From positions 62,001 through 126,000 of the forward strand of contig NZ_JAOTEM010000002.1 in NCBI RefSeq assembly GCF_025628985.1: a stretch of DNA of 64,000 nt, written 5' to 3'. The notes beneath the pieces are model-generated. The model saw only the letters and a list, made by a program, of their open reading frames with translations. It was not told the DNA's origin and ran no database searches. Position numbers and translations under genes: made by a program. Shown here piece after piece: positions 17,669 to 26,380 of this stretch. Each line of letters starts with the position of its first letter. Positions within the stretch are counted from its first letter, which is position 1. The DNA is from Chryseobacterium edaphi (lineage in GTDB: Bacteria > Bacteroidota > Bacteroidia > Flavobacteriales > Weeksellaceae).

Positions 17669-18054
17669 ATTTATTTAAATTAAAATTAAAAGTTGGATGG
17701 AAAGTTTTGTTCCCACAGATCCCACAGATTTTCACAAATGATTGTTTTAAAATTTAATCTCAAAAATCTCCGTAATCCGCAAGATATGCGAGAGTAAAAT
17801 AAGTTTTGGCTAAAGCCAATTTCATTTGATAATTTTGAAAGCGGGCTAAAGCCCACTCCTATTGATATGCTAACAAGATGTTTAAATCATTACGTGCGAA
17901 AATTCACATTTTGACCATTCACAATTCACTGCTTAAACCGCTTCAATTTTCGCAAACTTTTCAATAAGCCCAATCAAAATAAAACATATATTATAAACCG
18001 ACAAAAATCACTAAATTTGCCAACTTGATTAATCAACGAAATTGAGAAATTACA
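17669..18054. repeat. 386-base spacer made of several repeat families, with the ileS promoter
   Basis: No gene is supported here. I see a CCCACAGATCCCACAG-type direct repeat (17715-17735), two GGCTAAAGCC palindromes (TTGGCTAAAGCCAA at 17806-17819 and GGGCTAAAGCCC at 17843-17854), and a TGACCATTCACAATTCAC-type tail near 17913-17930. All look like dispersed flavobacterial intergenic repeats. At 18012-18019 TAAATTTG is a good -7 box for ileS, about 35 bases before its ATG. Confidence 0.6.
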
Positions 18055-21000
18055 ATGAGCCAATTTAAAGAATATAAAAACCTCAACCTGATAGACGTAG
18101 CCGAGAATGTTGCGGAATTCTGGAAAGCCAATAAAACCTTTGAAAAAAGTGTTGAAACCCGTGAAGGAAATCCTGAGTTTGTGTTTTACGAAGGTCCGCC
18201 TTCAGCAAACGGAATGCCAGGAATTCACCACGTAATGGCAAGAGCGTTGAAAGATATTTTCTGTCGTTACCAGACTCAGAACGGGAAGCAGGTTTTCCGT
18301 AAGGCAGGTTGGGACACGCACGGACTTCCTGTGGAATTAGGAGTTGAAAAAGAACTCGGAATCACGAAAGAAGATATTGGCAAAAAAATTTCGATTGAAG
18401 ATTACAACCAAGCATGTCGTGAAGCGGTAATGCGTTACACGGATGTCTGGAATCACCTGACCGAAAAAATCGGTTATTGGGTAGATTTGGAAGATCCGTA
18501 CATCACGTACAAATCAAAATACATGGAAACCGTTTGGTGGTTGTTGAAGCAATTGTACAGCAAAGATTTGTTGTATAAAGGCTACACGATTCAGCCTTAT
18601 TCACCGAAAGCAGGAACCGGACTTTCTTCTCACGAAGTAAACCAGCCGGGAGCTTACCGTGATGTGACTGATACTACGATTGTTGCACAGTTCAAGACAT
18701 TGCCTGAAACATTGCCTTCGTTTTTACAGGGTTTTGGAGATGTACATTTCTTAGCATGGACGACCACTCCATGGACTTTACCTTCGAACACTGCTTTGAC
18801 AGTAGGACCGAAAATCGATTATGTTTTAGTAAAAACATTTAATCAATATACTTTTGAGCCGATCAATATTGTTTTGGCTAAAGCTCTAACCGGAAAACAG
18901 TTCGGTAAGAAATTCGTTGAGGGAACTGACGAAGATTTCGCTAATTACACTTCATCAAGCAAAACCATCCCTTTCCAAATTCTTGGCGAATTCAAAGGTG
19001 CTGATTTGGTTGGAATTAAATATGAGCAGTTATTGCCGTACACCCTTCCTTACCAAAATCCGGAAAATGCTTTCAGAGTGATTTCAGGAGATTTCGTTAC
19101 AACAGAAGACGGTACGGGAATCGTTCACACGGCGCCAACTTTTGGTGCAGATGATGCGAAAGTGGCTAAAGAAGCAACTCCTGAAGTTCCGCCAATGTTG
19201 GTATTAAATGAATTCGGAAATCCGGTTCCGTTGGTTGATTTGCAAGGGAAGTTCACTTCGCAAATGGGAGATTTTGCAGGTAAATATGTGAAAAACGAAT
19301 ATTACGATGCGGGAACAGCACCTGAAAAGTCTGTTGATGTAGAAATCGCTATCCGTTTAAAGGAAGAAAACAAAGCTTTTAAAGTTGAAAAATATGTTCA
19401 CAGTTATCCACACAGCTGGAGAACTGATGAACCCCTTTTATATTATCCGTTAGATTCATGGTTTGTGAAAATGACGGCGGTAAAAGACCGTTTGGTAGAT
19501 TTAAACAAAGAAATCAACTGGAAGCCAAAAGCTACAGGAGAAGGACGTTTCGGAAACTGGTTGGAAAACGTCAACGACTGGAACCTTTCCCGTTCAAGAT
19601 ATTGGGGAATTCCGTTGCCAATCTGGAGAACTGATCCTTCCACAGGCTCAGCACAGGAAGAAATCATCATTGGTTCTGTTGAAGAGTTGTACAACGAAAT
19701 TGAAAAATCTATCGCCGCTGGATTGATGACAGAAAATCCATTCAAAGGATTTGAAATCGGAAATATGTCTGAAGAAAACTATTCTTTGGTTGATCTTCAC
19801 AAAAATATCGTTGACAAAATTATCCTGGTTTCAGAATCAGGAAAAGCAATGAACCGTGAAAGTGACCTGATCGACGTTTGGTTTGATTCAGGTTCTATGC
19901 CTTATGCGCAGCTACACTATCCGTTTGAAAACAAAGAGTTAATTGACAATAATAAAGCATTCCCTGCAGATTTTATCGCCGAAGGCGTTGACCAGACCCG
20001 TGGATGGTTCTATACACTTCATGCTATCGGAACTGCAGTTTTTGACTCGGTTGCTTATAAAAATGTAATGAGTAACGGACTTGTTTTGGATAAAAATGGT
20101 CTGAAAATGTCAAAATCTAAAGGAAATGCGGTTGATCCGTTCGAAACTTTAGCGGTTTACGGACCAGATGCAACGCGTTGGTACATGGTTTCAAATGCAA
20201 ATCCTTGGGAAAACCTGAAATTTGATATTGAAGGAATTGACGAAGTAAGAAGAAAATTCTTTGGAACGCTTTACAACACTTATTCGTTCTTTACATTATA
20301 CGCCAATGTCGACGGATTTAAATATGCTGAAAAAGATATTGAAAACCGTCCGGAAATCGACCGTTGGATTTTATCTGAATTGAATCTTTTAATCAAAGAA
20401 GTTAAAGCTTTCTACGAAGATTACGAGCCGACAAGAGTGGCAAGATCCATTAGCAATTTTGTTAATGATAACCTGAGTAACTGGTACGTAAGACTGTGCA
20501 GAAGACGTTTCTGGAAAGGAGATTATTCTGATGACAAAATTTCTGCTTACCAGACTTTATATACTTGTCTTGAAACTGTTACCAAATTATCTGCACCAAT
20601 CGCTCCTTTCTTTATGGATCAGTTGTATCAGGATTTAAACGCAGCTACCGGAAAAGAAACATTTGAATCAGTTCACCTGACAGATTTCCCTGTTGCTGAT
20701 GAAAGTTTAATCGATCAGGATTTGGTTGAGAAGACGCATTTAGCACAAAGCATTACAAGTATGGTTTTCTCTTTGAGAAAAAAAGAAAATGTAAAAGTGC
20801 GTCAACCTTTACAGAAAGTCTTAATTCCTGTGTTGGATAAGAAAACCGAAGAGCAGATTTTAGCGGTTGCAGAATTAATTAAACAAGAAGTTAATGTTAA
20901 AGAATTGCAATTGATCAATGCTGAAGAAGCATCACATTTAATTGTAAAACAGATCAAACCCAACTTCAAAACTTTGGGTTCAAGACTTGGAAAAGATATG

Positions 21001-21453
21001 AAGGTGGTTGGAAATGAAATTGCTAATCTTACCATAGAACAAATTTCATCTTTAGAAAAAGAAGGAAGTTTGGAAATTCAAGGTTATGAGATCACAATTG
21101 CTGATGTTGAAATTTCAACGAAAGATATTCCGGGATGGACGGTAACTTCTGACGGAAAAACAACTGTGGCATTAGATTTGAAGATGACTGATGAGTTAAA
21201 ATCTGAAGGTATCGCAAGAGAGTTTATCAACAGGATCCAAAATCTTAGAAAAGAGAAAGATTTTGAATTAACAGATAGAATAAGCATCATTTTGGAAGAA
21301 AATACACCATTTTTGGAGCAAATCAAACAAAATGAAGACTATATTTCATCTGAAGTCTTGTCAAATAAAATAGAAATTGTATCTTCACTTTCAAATTTTA
21401 ACGAAATCGATATTGATGACCAAAATTTTAAAGTAAATGTTGAAAAAAATTAA
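18055..21453 (+). CDS. ileS: Isoleucyl-tRNA synthetase
   Basis: 1132 residues, the long Bacteroidetes/eukaryote-like form. The class I signature region is PPSANGMPGIHHVMARALKD (48-67); the usual HxGH reads GIHH, so the first histidine is replaced. KMSKS is present as LKMSKSKGN near residue 684. An editing (CP1) domain spans roughly 190-400 with TTPWTLPSNTAL, and the anticodon-binding domain follows 730. It charges tRNA-Ile with isoleucine and edits valine. The next gene, a DksA-like regulator, follows after 60 bases and may share the transcript. One internal stretch around 520-530 (TDPSTGSAQEEI) is a lineage insertion. Confidence 0.97.
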   Translation: MSQFKEYKNLNLIDVAENVAEFWKANKTFEKSVETREGNPEFVFYEGPPSANGMPGIHHVMARALKDIFCRYQTQNGKQVFRKAGWDTHGLPVELGVEKELGITKEDIGKKISIEDYNQACREAVMRYTDVWNHLTEKIGYWVDLEDPYITYKSKYMETVWWLLKQLYSKDLLYKGYTIQPYSPKAGTGLSSHEVNQPGAYRDVTDTTIVAQFKTLPETLPSFLQGFGDVHFLAWTTTPWTLPSNTALTVGPKIDYVLVKTFNQYTFEPINIVLAKALTGKQFGKKFVEGTDEDFANYTSSSKTIPFQILGEFKGADLVGIKYEQLLPYTLPYQNPENAFRVISGDFVTTEDGTGIVHTAPTFGADDAKVAKEATPEVPPMLVLNEFGNPVPLVDLQGKFTSQMGDFAGKYVKNEYYDAGTAPEKSVDVEIAIRLKEENKAFKVEKYVHSYPHSWRTDEPLLYYPLDSWFVKMTAVKDRLVDLNKEINWKPKATGEGRFGNWLENVNDWNLSRSRYWGIPLPIWRTDPSTGSAQEEIIIGSVEELYNEIEKSIAAGLMTENPFKGFEIGNMSEENYSLVDLHKNIVDKIILVSESGKAMNRESDLIDVWFDSGSMPYAQLHYPFENKELIDNNKAFPADFIAEGVDQTRGWFYTLHAIGTAVFDSVAYKNVMSNGLVLDKNGLKMSKSKGNAVDPFETLAVYGPDATRWYMVSNANPWENLKFDIEGIDEVRRKFFGTLYNTYSFFTLYANVDGFKYAEKDIENRPEIDRWILSELNLLIKEVKAFYEDYEPTRVARSISNFVNDNLSNWYVRLCRRRFWKGDYSDDKISAYQTLYTCLETVTKLSAPIAPFFMDQLYQDLNAATGKETFESVHLTDFPVADESLIDQDLVEKTHLAQSITSMVFSLRKKENVKVRQPLQKVLIPVLDKKTEEQILAVAELIKQEVNVKELQLINAEEASHLIVKQIKPNFKTLGSRLGKDMKVVGNEIANLTIEQISSLEKEGSLEIQGYEITIADVEISTKDIPGWTVTSDGKTTVALDLKMTDELKSEGIAREFINRIQNLRKEKDFELTDRISIILEENTPFLEQIKQNEDYISSEVLSNKIEIVSSLSNFNEIDIDDQNFKVNVEKN

Positions 21454-21513
21454 CGTATAGTTATTGTTTTTTCAATATCCAATTCATAATTTTATTAAAA
21501 AAGAAAAAAGACC

Positions 21514-21894
21514 ATGCAAGACGAAAGAGTAAGATATAACGATGCTGATTTACAGGAATTTAAAAAAGTAATTAAAGAGAAAATAGAGAAAGCAGAGAAA
21601 GATCTGCAGCTGATCAGAGAGAGTTTCATCAACGACCAGAATAATGGTACGGATGACACTTCACCAACATTCAAAGCTTTTGAAGAAGGTGCAGAGACCC
21701 TGAGCAAAGAACAAAACTCTATTTTGGCAGGAAGACAGGAAAAATTCGTGCGTGATCTGAAAAATGCTTTGATCAGAATCGAAAATAAAACATATGGTGT
21801 CTGTAGAGTTACAGGAAAACTAATTCCTAAGGAAAGACTTTTAGCCGTTCCGCACGCTACTTTGAGCATCGAAGCTAAAAATATGCAGAGATAA
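21514..21894 (+). CDS. DksA/TraR-family regulator with degenerate zinc finger
   Basis: 126 residues. A coiled-coil pair occupies about residues 10-90, with acidic GTDDTSPTFKAFEEGAE between the helices, as in DksA, whose tip enters the RNA polymerase secondary channel. The C-terminal block YGVCRVTGKLIPKERLLAVP (94-113) is the DksA zinc-finger region, but of the four cysteines only Cys97 remains. This form is usual in Bacteroidetes and should fold without zinc. It probably tunes transcription in response to nutrients. It follows ileS closely. Confidence 0.88.
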   Translation: MQDERVRYNDADLQEFKKVIKEKIEKAEKDLQLIRESFINDQNNGTDDTSPTFKAFEEGAETLSKEQNSILAGRQEKFVRDLKNALIRIENKTYGVCRVTGKLIPKERLLAVPHATLSIEAKNMQR

Positions 21895-21979
21895 AATTTT
21901 TATCTTATTTTTGTAAATAAATTATTGGGTTTATGAAATGTTGTATGACATTTTATAAACCTAATTTTTAATTATATCT

Positions 21980-22225
21980 ATGAGCGAATATTTGATTTTA
22001 GGAATTATTCTCATCGCAGTTTTATGGTTTTTCAACAAAGACAGAATCAAAAACAGATTCTATCCCGACAAGCCAAAAAATCTGACGATCGATCAACAAT
22101 TTAATTCTGATAAACGCGAAAGAGAAAAAGAAATTGACCGACTTCTGAGCAAAATGGGCAAAAACGGAATCAATGATCTGTCTGCAAAAGACCGGAAAAG
22201 ATTAGACGAATTGTCTAAAAAATAA
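21980..22225 (+). CDS. Small single-pass membrane protein with DUF6576-like tail
   Basis: 81 residues. Residues 5-18 are a transmembrane helix (ILGIILIAVLWFF), followed by a basic linker and a soluble tail EIDRLLSKMGKNGINDLSAKDRKRLDELS. That tail matches the short motif that ends many Bacteroidetes rhomboid proteases (DUF6576) but here stands alone on its own anchor. Function unknown; possibly a membrane-tethered partner of another protein. Confidence 0.75.
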   Translation: MSEYLILGIILIAVLWFFNKDRIKNRFYPDKPKNLTIDQQFNSDKREREKEIDRLLSKMGKNGINDLSAKDRKRLDELSKK

Positions 22226-22264
22226 ATATAAGCCAGCTCAGAATGAAAAAAAATAAATAAAAAA

Positions 22265-22459
22265 ATGGAAGCATTAATTGTACACCCAAAAAATCAAATG
22301 GAACTGAATGCACTGAAAAGTGTGATGAAAGACATGGGAATTCGTTACGAAAAATTTCACACAAGAGGAATGAAAACTCAGACCGTTGAGAAAAAAACTC
22401 CTGTGAAAAAAGATAAACCAGCAAACAACTTTAAAGACAAACCAAAGACTAATTTGTAA
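22265..22459 (+). CDS. Small basic protein, DUF2683-like
   Basis: 64 residues. The first half (MEALIVHPKNQMELNALKSV) resembles DUF2683-type antitoxin-like small proteins of Bacteroidetes; the second half is lysine- and proline-rich and disordered. There is no toxin gene beside it. Its stop overlaps the ATG of lspA (TAATG at 22457-22461), so translation of lspA is probably coupled to it. Confidence 0.72.
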   Translation: MEALIVHPKNQMELNALKSVMKDMGIRYEKFHTRGMKTQTVEKKTPVKKDKPANNFKDKPKTNL

Positions 22460-23097
22460 TGAAAAAGATATTAGCTGTTACTTTTCTTATCTTATTTATA
22501 GATCAGGCTTCAAAAATTTATATCAAAACTCATTTTAGTTTAGGCGAAAGCGTTTCAGTTTTACCCTTTTTCAAATTTACTTTTGTTGAAAATCCAGGAA
22601 TGGCTTATGGATTTCATTTTGGCGGATTGTTCGGAAAATATCTTCTTGTAATCCTAAGACTTTTCTTAATCGGAGGAATGATCTATTTGTTTAAAAAGTG
22701 GCTGAAACAGGGCGCTTCAAATTATTTAATCATTCCAATGTCAATCATTTTTGCAGGAGCGATCGGAAACATCATTGACGGAATGTTTTACGGACTGATC
22801 TTCGACAGCGGAACAGTTTACGATGAAAGTATTGGAAGATGGCTCGATTACGGAGGAGTTTCTAAAATCACATCTTTTGGTCATGGTTACTCCAATTTCA
22901 TGAAAGGCTGCGTAGTTGACATGCTTCACTTTCCACTGGTTGACTGGACTGTTCCTGAGAGCTGGCCGATAATCGGCGGAAAACACATCGAATTTTTCAA
23001 ATACATCTTTAATGTTGCCGACTCTGCAATTACAGTAGGAGCTGCACTTTTATTGATTTTCAGAAAGAAAGCTTTCCCAAATGGATTAGAATTTTAA
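22459..23097 (+). CDS. lspA: Lipoprotein signal peptidase (SPase II)
   Basis: 212 residues with four membrane segments. VENPGMAYGF at 43-52 is the conserved Asn-containing block, GAIGNIID places one catalytic aspartate at 107, and FNVADSA the second at 188. It cleaves the signal peptide of diacylated prolipoproteins ahead of the lipobox cysteine. The roughly 40-residue insertion between helices three and four (110-152) makes it longer than the enterobacterial enzyme and is common in Bacteroidetes. Its start is coupled to the preceding small gene, and the next gene follows 2 bases after its stop. Confidence 0.95.
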   Translation: MKKILAVTFLILFIDQASKIYIKTHFSLGESVSVLPFFKFTFVENPGMAYGFHFGGLFGKYLLVILRLFLIGGMIYLFKKWLKQGASNYLIIPMSIIFAGAIGNIIDGMFYGLIFDSGTVYDESIGRWLDYGGVSKITSFGHGYSNFMKGCVVDMLHFPLVDWTVPESWPIIGGKHIEFFKYIFNVADSAITVGAALLLIFRKKAFPNGLEF

Positions 23098-23099
23098 TA

Positions 23100-23741
23100 A
23101 TGAAAATTTTAAAGAAAATATTATTTATCGGACTGATATTCTTCGGAGTGTCGGTTCTTTTTATTTTGTGGGCTAATTTTAAAATCGATTCTGAATCAGA
23201 AGATTATGTGACTTCAGAATTTTCAAAACTTCCAAACGAAAAAACAGGGCTTTTATTAGGAACAAGCAAAACACTTTCAAACGGAAGTCCGAATGCTTAT
23301 TTTTTCAATAGAATTGAAGCTGCAGCCGAATTGTATAAATCCGGAAAAGTTCAAAATATTATTGTAAGCGGAGATAATTCCAAAAAAGATTACAACGAGC
23401 CGGAAGAAATGAAAAACGAACTCATCAAAGCAGGAGTTCCGGCAGAAAAAATCTTTGAGGATTTTGCAGGTTTCAGAACTTTGGATTCTGTAGTTCGTGC
23501 GAAGGAAATTTTTGGACAAAAATCTTACATCATCATTTCTCAACGTTTTCACAATGAACGTGCAGTTTATTTAGCAAGAAAAAACGGAATTGAGGCTTAT
23601 GGTTTCAATGCTGCAGATGTAAATAAATATGCAGGAATCAAAACCAATGCAAGAGAAAAATTGGCAAGAGCAAAGGTTTTTTGGGATTTTATTTTTGGCA
23701 TAGAACCAAGGTATGGAGGTGAGAAGATTTTAATTCCTTAA
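23100..23741 (+). CDS. SanA/YdcF-like DUF218 envelope protein
   Basis: 213 residues. An N-terminal membrane anchor (ILFIGLIFFGVSVLFILW) is followed by the DUF218 fold: GLLLGTSK at 51-58, RIEAAAELYKSGKVQNIIVSG, then EDFAGFRTLDSVVRAKEIFG and SQRFHNERAVYLARKNGIEA. These motifs match SanA, the vancomycin high-temperature exclusion protein, and its ElyC/YdcF relatives, which affect peptidoglycan or lipid-carrier homeostasis at the envelope; the biochemical activity is unsettled. It follows lspA by 2 bases, so both are likely on one transcript. Confidence 0.87.
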   Translation: MKILKKILFIGLIFFGVSVLFILWANFKIDSESEDYVTSEFSKLPNEKTGLLLGTSKTLSNGSPNAYFFNRIEAAAELYKSGKVQNIIVSGDNSKKDYNEPEEMKNELIKAGVPAEKIFEDFAGFRTLDSVVRAKEIFGQKSYIIISQRFHNERAVYLARKNGIEAYGFNAADVNKYAGIKTNAREKLARAKVFWDFIFGIEPRYGGEKILIP

Positions 23742-23793
23742 TAAATAAATTCCGTTTTGTAATTGAATAAGAATTTAAATTATATAGATAAGT

Positions 23794-23913
23794 CGAGATC
23801 CTTTCATGATGACAAACAGACTTAATAATTGCTATATTAATAAATAATATCTTTAAAACATAATCTTTGTCATTCTGAAAGAATCTCAATAGCTATAATT
23901 CTCAGGATGACAA
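23794..23913. repeat. Inverted-repeat element of the TTGTCATTCTGA/TCAGGATGACAA type
   Basis: TTGTCATTCTGA at 23867-23878 and TCAGGATGACAA at 23902-23913 form 12-base inverted arms with one mismatch around GAATCTCAATAG. A further half copy (TCATGATGACAA) lies near 23804-23815. This arrangement matches the dispersed GTCATTCTGA...GAATCT element common in Bacteroidetes spacers. It lies just upstream of the trpS promoter and could act as a terminator for the lspA operon. Confidence 0.6.
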
Positions 23914-23957
23914 CAAATGAAATAAGCATTCCCTTATAAGACTTTAAATAGTTTCAC

Positions 23958-23965
23958 TAAATTTG
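23958..23965 (+). promoter_or_regulatory. trpS promoter -7 box
   Basis: TAAATTTG matches the Bacteroidetes -7 consensus TAnnTTTG and lies 35 bases before the trpS ATG. No clear TTG is present at -33. Confidence 0.5.
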
Positions 23966-23999
23966 CATTTCACTAATTTTTAAAAATAATTTAAAACAA

Positions 24000-24968
24000 A
24001 TGTCAAGAATTCTTACCGGCATTCAAGCCACCGGAACACCGCACCTTGGAAACCTTTTGGGTGCAATTATTCCTGCAATAGAGCTTTCAAAGCAATCAGG
24101 AAATGAATCATTTTTATTCATTGCGAATCTTCATTCGTTGACACAAATTAAAGATGCAAAAGAACTTAAAAATAACACCTACGAAATTGCTGCAGCTTGG
24201 CTTGCCTGCGGACTAGATACCGAAAAAACATTCTTTTACAGACAGAGCGACATTCCTGAAACCTGTGAACTTTCTTGGCATTTATCATGTTTTTTTCCTT
24301 ATCAGAGACTGACTTTAGCACATTCGTTTAAAGATAAAGCAGACCGTTTACAAGACGTCAACGCAGGTTTATTTACCTACCCGATTTTGATGGCTGCAGA
24401 TATTCTTTTGTATGATGCAGAGATCGTTCCTGTAGGAAAAGATCAGCTTCAACACCTGGAAATTGCCCGTGATGTAGCTTCAAGATTTAATAATCAGATG
24501 GGTGAAGTTTTGGTTTTGCCTCAAGCTGAATTGCAGGAAGACACCAAATATGTTCCCGGAGTTGACGGTCACAAAATGTCGAAATCAAGAGGAAATATTA
24601 TCAACATCTTTTTGCCTGAAAAAGAACTAAAAAAGCAGGTGATGAGCATCGAAAGTGATTCTAAATCTTTGGAAGAACCGAAAGATCCCTCTACAGACAA
24701 AACTTTTGCAATCTATGAACTAATTGCAACTCCTGAACAGACTGAAGATTTGAGAGCTAAATATTTAGCAGGAAATTTCGGTTATGGTCATGCTAAAAAA
24801 GAACTTTTAGACTTAATTCTGACAAGATTTGAAAAAGAAAGAGAATTATTTTCTTACTACATGAACAATCTTGATGAACTGGAAACTAAACTTCAGGAAG
24901 GCGCTGTAAAAACAAGAGCAATTGCCTCTGAAACAATTAAAAGAGTAAGAGAAAGTTTGGGAATTTAA
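24000..24968 (+). CDS. trpS: Tryptophanyl-tRNA synthetase
   Basis: 322 residues, standard for bacterial TrpRS. TGIQATGTPHLGNLLGAI at 6-23 is the class I HIGH region (HLGN), and KMSKSRGN near 196-203 is the KMSKS loop. GKDQLQHLEIARD in the middle is the conserved substrate-binding helix. It attaches tryptophan to tRNA-Trp. It has its own -7 box upstream and a hairpin terminator after it, so it is monocistronic. Confidence 0.97.
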   Translation: MSRILTGIQATGTPHLGNLLGAIIPAIELSKQSGNESFLFIANLHSLTQIKDAKELKNNTYEIAAAWLACGLDTEKTFFYRQSDIPETCELSWHLSCFFPYQRLTLAHSFKDKADRLQDVNAGLFTYPILMAADILLYDAEIVPVGKDQLQHLEIARDVASRFNNQMGEVLVLPQAELQEDTKYVPGVDGHKMSKSRGNIINIFLPEKELKKQVMSIESDSKSLEEPKDPSTDKTFAIYELIATPEQTEDLRAKYLAGNFGYGHAKKELLDLILTRFEKERELFSYYMNNLDELETKLQEGAVKTRAIASETIKRVRESLGI

Positions 24969-24988
24969 TTCAAACATTTTAAACATAA

Positions 24989-25015
24989 AAAAGCCTTTCA
25001 AACTGAAAGGCTTTT
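24989..25015. terminator. Bidirectional terminator after trpS
   Basis: AAAAGCCTTTCA (24989-25000) and TGAAAGGCTTTT (25004-25015) form a perfect 12-bp stem with a 3-base loop and flanking A/T runs, between trpS and the convergent gene ending at 25021. Confidence 0.88.
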
Positions 25016-25020
25016 GCTTT

Positions 25021-25485
25021 TTAGAATTGTCTTCTTTCTTCTGAAGTCAGATTCATATCATCTAAAATTTTTTCTTTTGAAGGTTTTAGTGTCAGAAAAT
25101 AAAGAATCATAATTGCAGAAAGCATGAGAAATGCTAAATTACTTTCTACCATGTAAAGAACTATGCCGAGTAAAGCAGGAGCTTCAACCAGAGCTAATCT
25201 TGCTAAGTTTGCACTCTGAATTTTTGCGATCTTTTCTCCTAATGAATTAATGTTCTCAATTTTATTTTTAAAAAAATTATACAGTAAATTACATCCGAAA
25301 ATCCCGGCAATCATTGCTACTAACATAATGACTAAAAGCTGATTTTTCATATTGAAATCAAAATTTTTAGTCGGATTCATGAGATACATCATTCCTCCCA
25401 TAATAATCATTCCAGCTAATAATGCCGTAAAAATGAGAGATGTCATTTTGAAAAAATTAGACGGTTCTATATTCTGATTTTTCAT
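25021..25485 (-). CDS. Four-helix membrane protein, function unknown
   Basis: 154 residues with four hydrophobic segments: about 14-34 (IFTALLAGMIIMGGMMYL), 49-70 (LLVIMLVAMIAGIFGCNLL), 98-112 and 117-133. Both termini should face the cytoplasm, with a charged tail ending SKEKILDDMNLTSEERRQF. I recognise no family with a known role. It lies one base downstream of the YjjG-type gene and is probably translated from the same message. Confidence 0.72.
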   Translation of the reverse strand: MKNQNIEPSNFFKMTSLIFTALLAGMIIMGGMMYLMNPTKNFDFNMKNQLLVIMLVAMIAGIFGCNLLYNFFKNKIENINSLGEKIAKIQSANLARLALVEAPALLGIVLYMVESNLAFLMLSAIMILYFLTLKPSKEKILDDMNLTSEERRQF

Positions 25486-25486
25486 T

Positions 25487-26182
25487 TTATAGATATCCTT
25501 TAATCTGTAAAAGATGTTTAATTATTTTCAAATTTTCCTGCTTAGGATTTTCATTTAAAACATCAAAGAAAATCACATCAATCCCAAAATTCTGTGCACC
25601 GACAACATCGGCAATCCAGTCGTCACCAATCAGAATACTTTCCTCTTTTTGAGCTTTTGCAAGATTTAAAGAATATTCGAAAATTTCAGGATTCGGTTTT
25701 CTTACGCCAACTGAATCGGCGCTTGTAATGGTATTGAAATAGTGATCAATTTTTGATAAAATACATTTTCTCTCCGTAACCTCCTGAAAACCATTTGAAA
25801 TAATATGAAGTGTATAATTTTTAGATTTTAGATATTCTAAAATAACATCTGCACTTTCAACTAAATGATTATAATTAAGAATTTTATCTAAAAAATGCTC
25901 TTCAAAAAACATGGATAAATCTAGATCATCAATTCCGAAATGTTTGAAAGTATCGTAAAAACGGTGTTTGCGGAGATAATCTTTATCGATTTCTCCATCT
26001 CGAATTTGCTCCCAAAGTCTTTCATTGATTTCGTGATAAACAGAATGAAATTCTTCAAAATCTATATTGTATCTTAAAGTAATTTCTTCTTTGTCGAAAA
26101 GATCTTTGATGGTAAGATATGCGTTTTTACGGTGATCCCAAAGTGTATTGTCGAGGTCAAAAAAAATGTGCTGAATTTTCAT
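25487..26182 (-). CDS. YjjG-type HAD pyrimidine nucleotidase
   Basis: 231 residues from ATG 26182; the in-frame TTG at 26191 is less likely. FFDLDNTLWD at 6-15 is HAD motif I with the two catalytic aspartates, HIISNGF is motif II, and the Lys/Asp motifs III-IV are VRKPNPEIF and ILIGDDWIADVVGA. The order and length match the noncanonical pyrimidine nucleotidase YjjG group, which removes phosphate from dUMP, dTMP or damaged pyrimidine nucleotides. Substrate is inferred from similarity only. Confidence 0.85.
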   Translation of the reverse strand: MKIQHIFFDLDNTLWDHRKNAYLTIKDLFDKEEITLRYNIDFEEFHSVYHEINERLWEQIRDGEIDKDYLRKHRFYDTFKHFGIDDLDLSMFFEEHFLDKILNYNHLVESADVILEYLKSKNYTLHIISNGFQEVTERKCILSKIDHYFNTITSADSVGVRKPNPEIFEYSLNLAKAQKEESILIGDDWIADVVGAQNFGIDVIFFDVLNENPKQENLKIIKHLLQIKGYL

Positions 26183-26200
26183 ACAGCACAAAATTAATGA

Positions 26201-26335
26201 TTAATTTTTTGAAAGGTGATAATGATTGTTTTTAATCTTTACCACGTCAAGACTTTTTGAGAAACTAAGCAAAAAATCAATGGTTTGTTTTTTGGGTTTC
26301 AAACTTTTCATTTTTAAAGAATCGTTATTTTTCAT
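26201..26335 (-). CDS. Small 44-residue protein behind the sigma factor gene
   Basis: An ATG at 26335 opens a 44-codon frame ending at TAA 26203-26201. The peptide is basic, with MKSLKPKKQTIDFLLSFSKS in the first part (from Met9) and VVKIKNNHYHLSKN at the end. It follows the ECF sigma gene by 45 bases on the same strand and otherwise fills a gap with no other gene. Codon use matches the neighbours. I have a vague memory of similar small proteins in related genera. Possibly a regulator or partner of the sigma factor, but nothing in the sequence shows this. Confidence 0.5.
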   Translation of the reverse strand: MKNNDSLKMKSLKPKKQTIDFLLSFSKSLDVVKIKNNHYHLSKN

Positions 26336-26380
26336 AGGCAAAAAATGTTTTTTCTTTAAAACGTGAAAGTAAGTGAATTA

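Noticed and set aside
23689..23889. 66-codon minus-strand open frame near 23.8 kb
   Set aside because: It overlaps the end of the SanA-like gene and runs through an intergenic inverted-repeat element; composition is noncoding.
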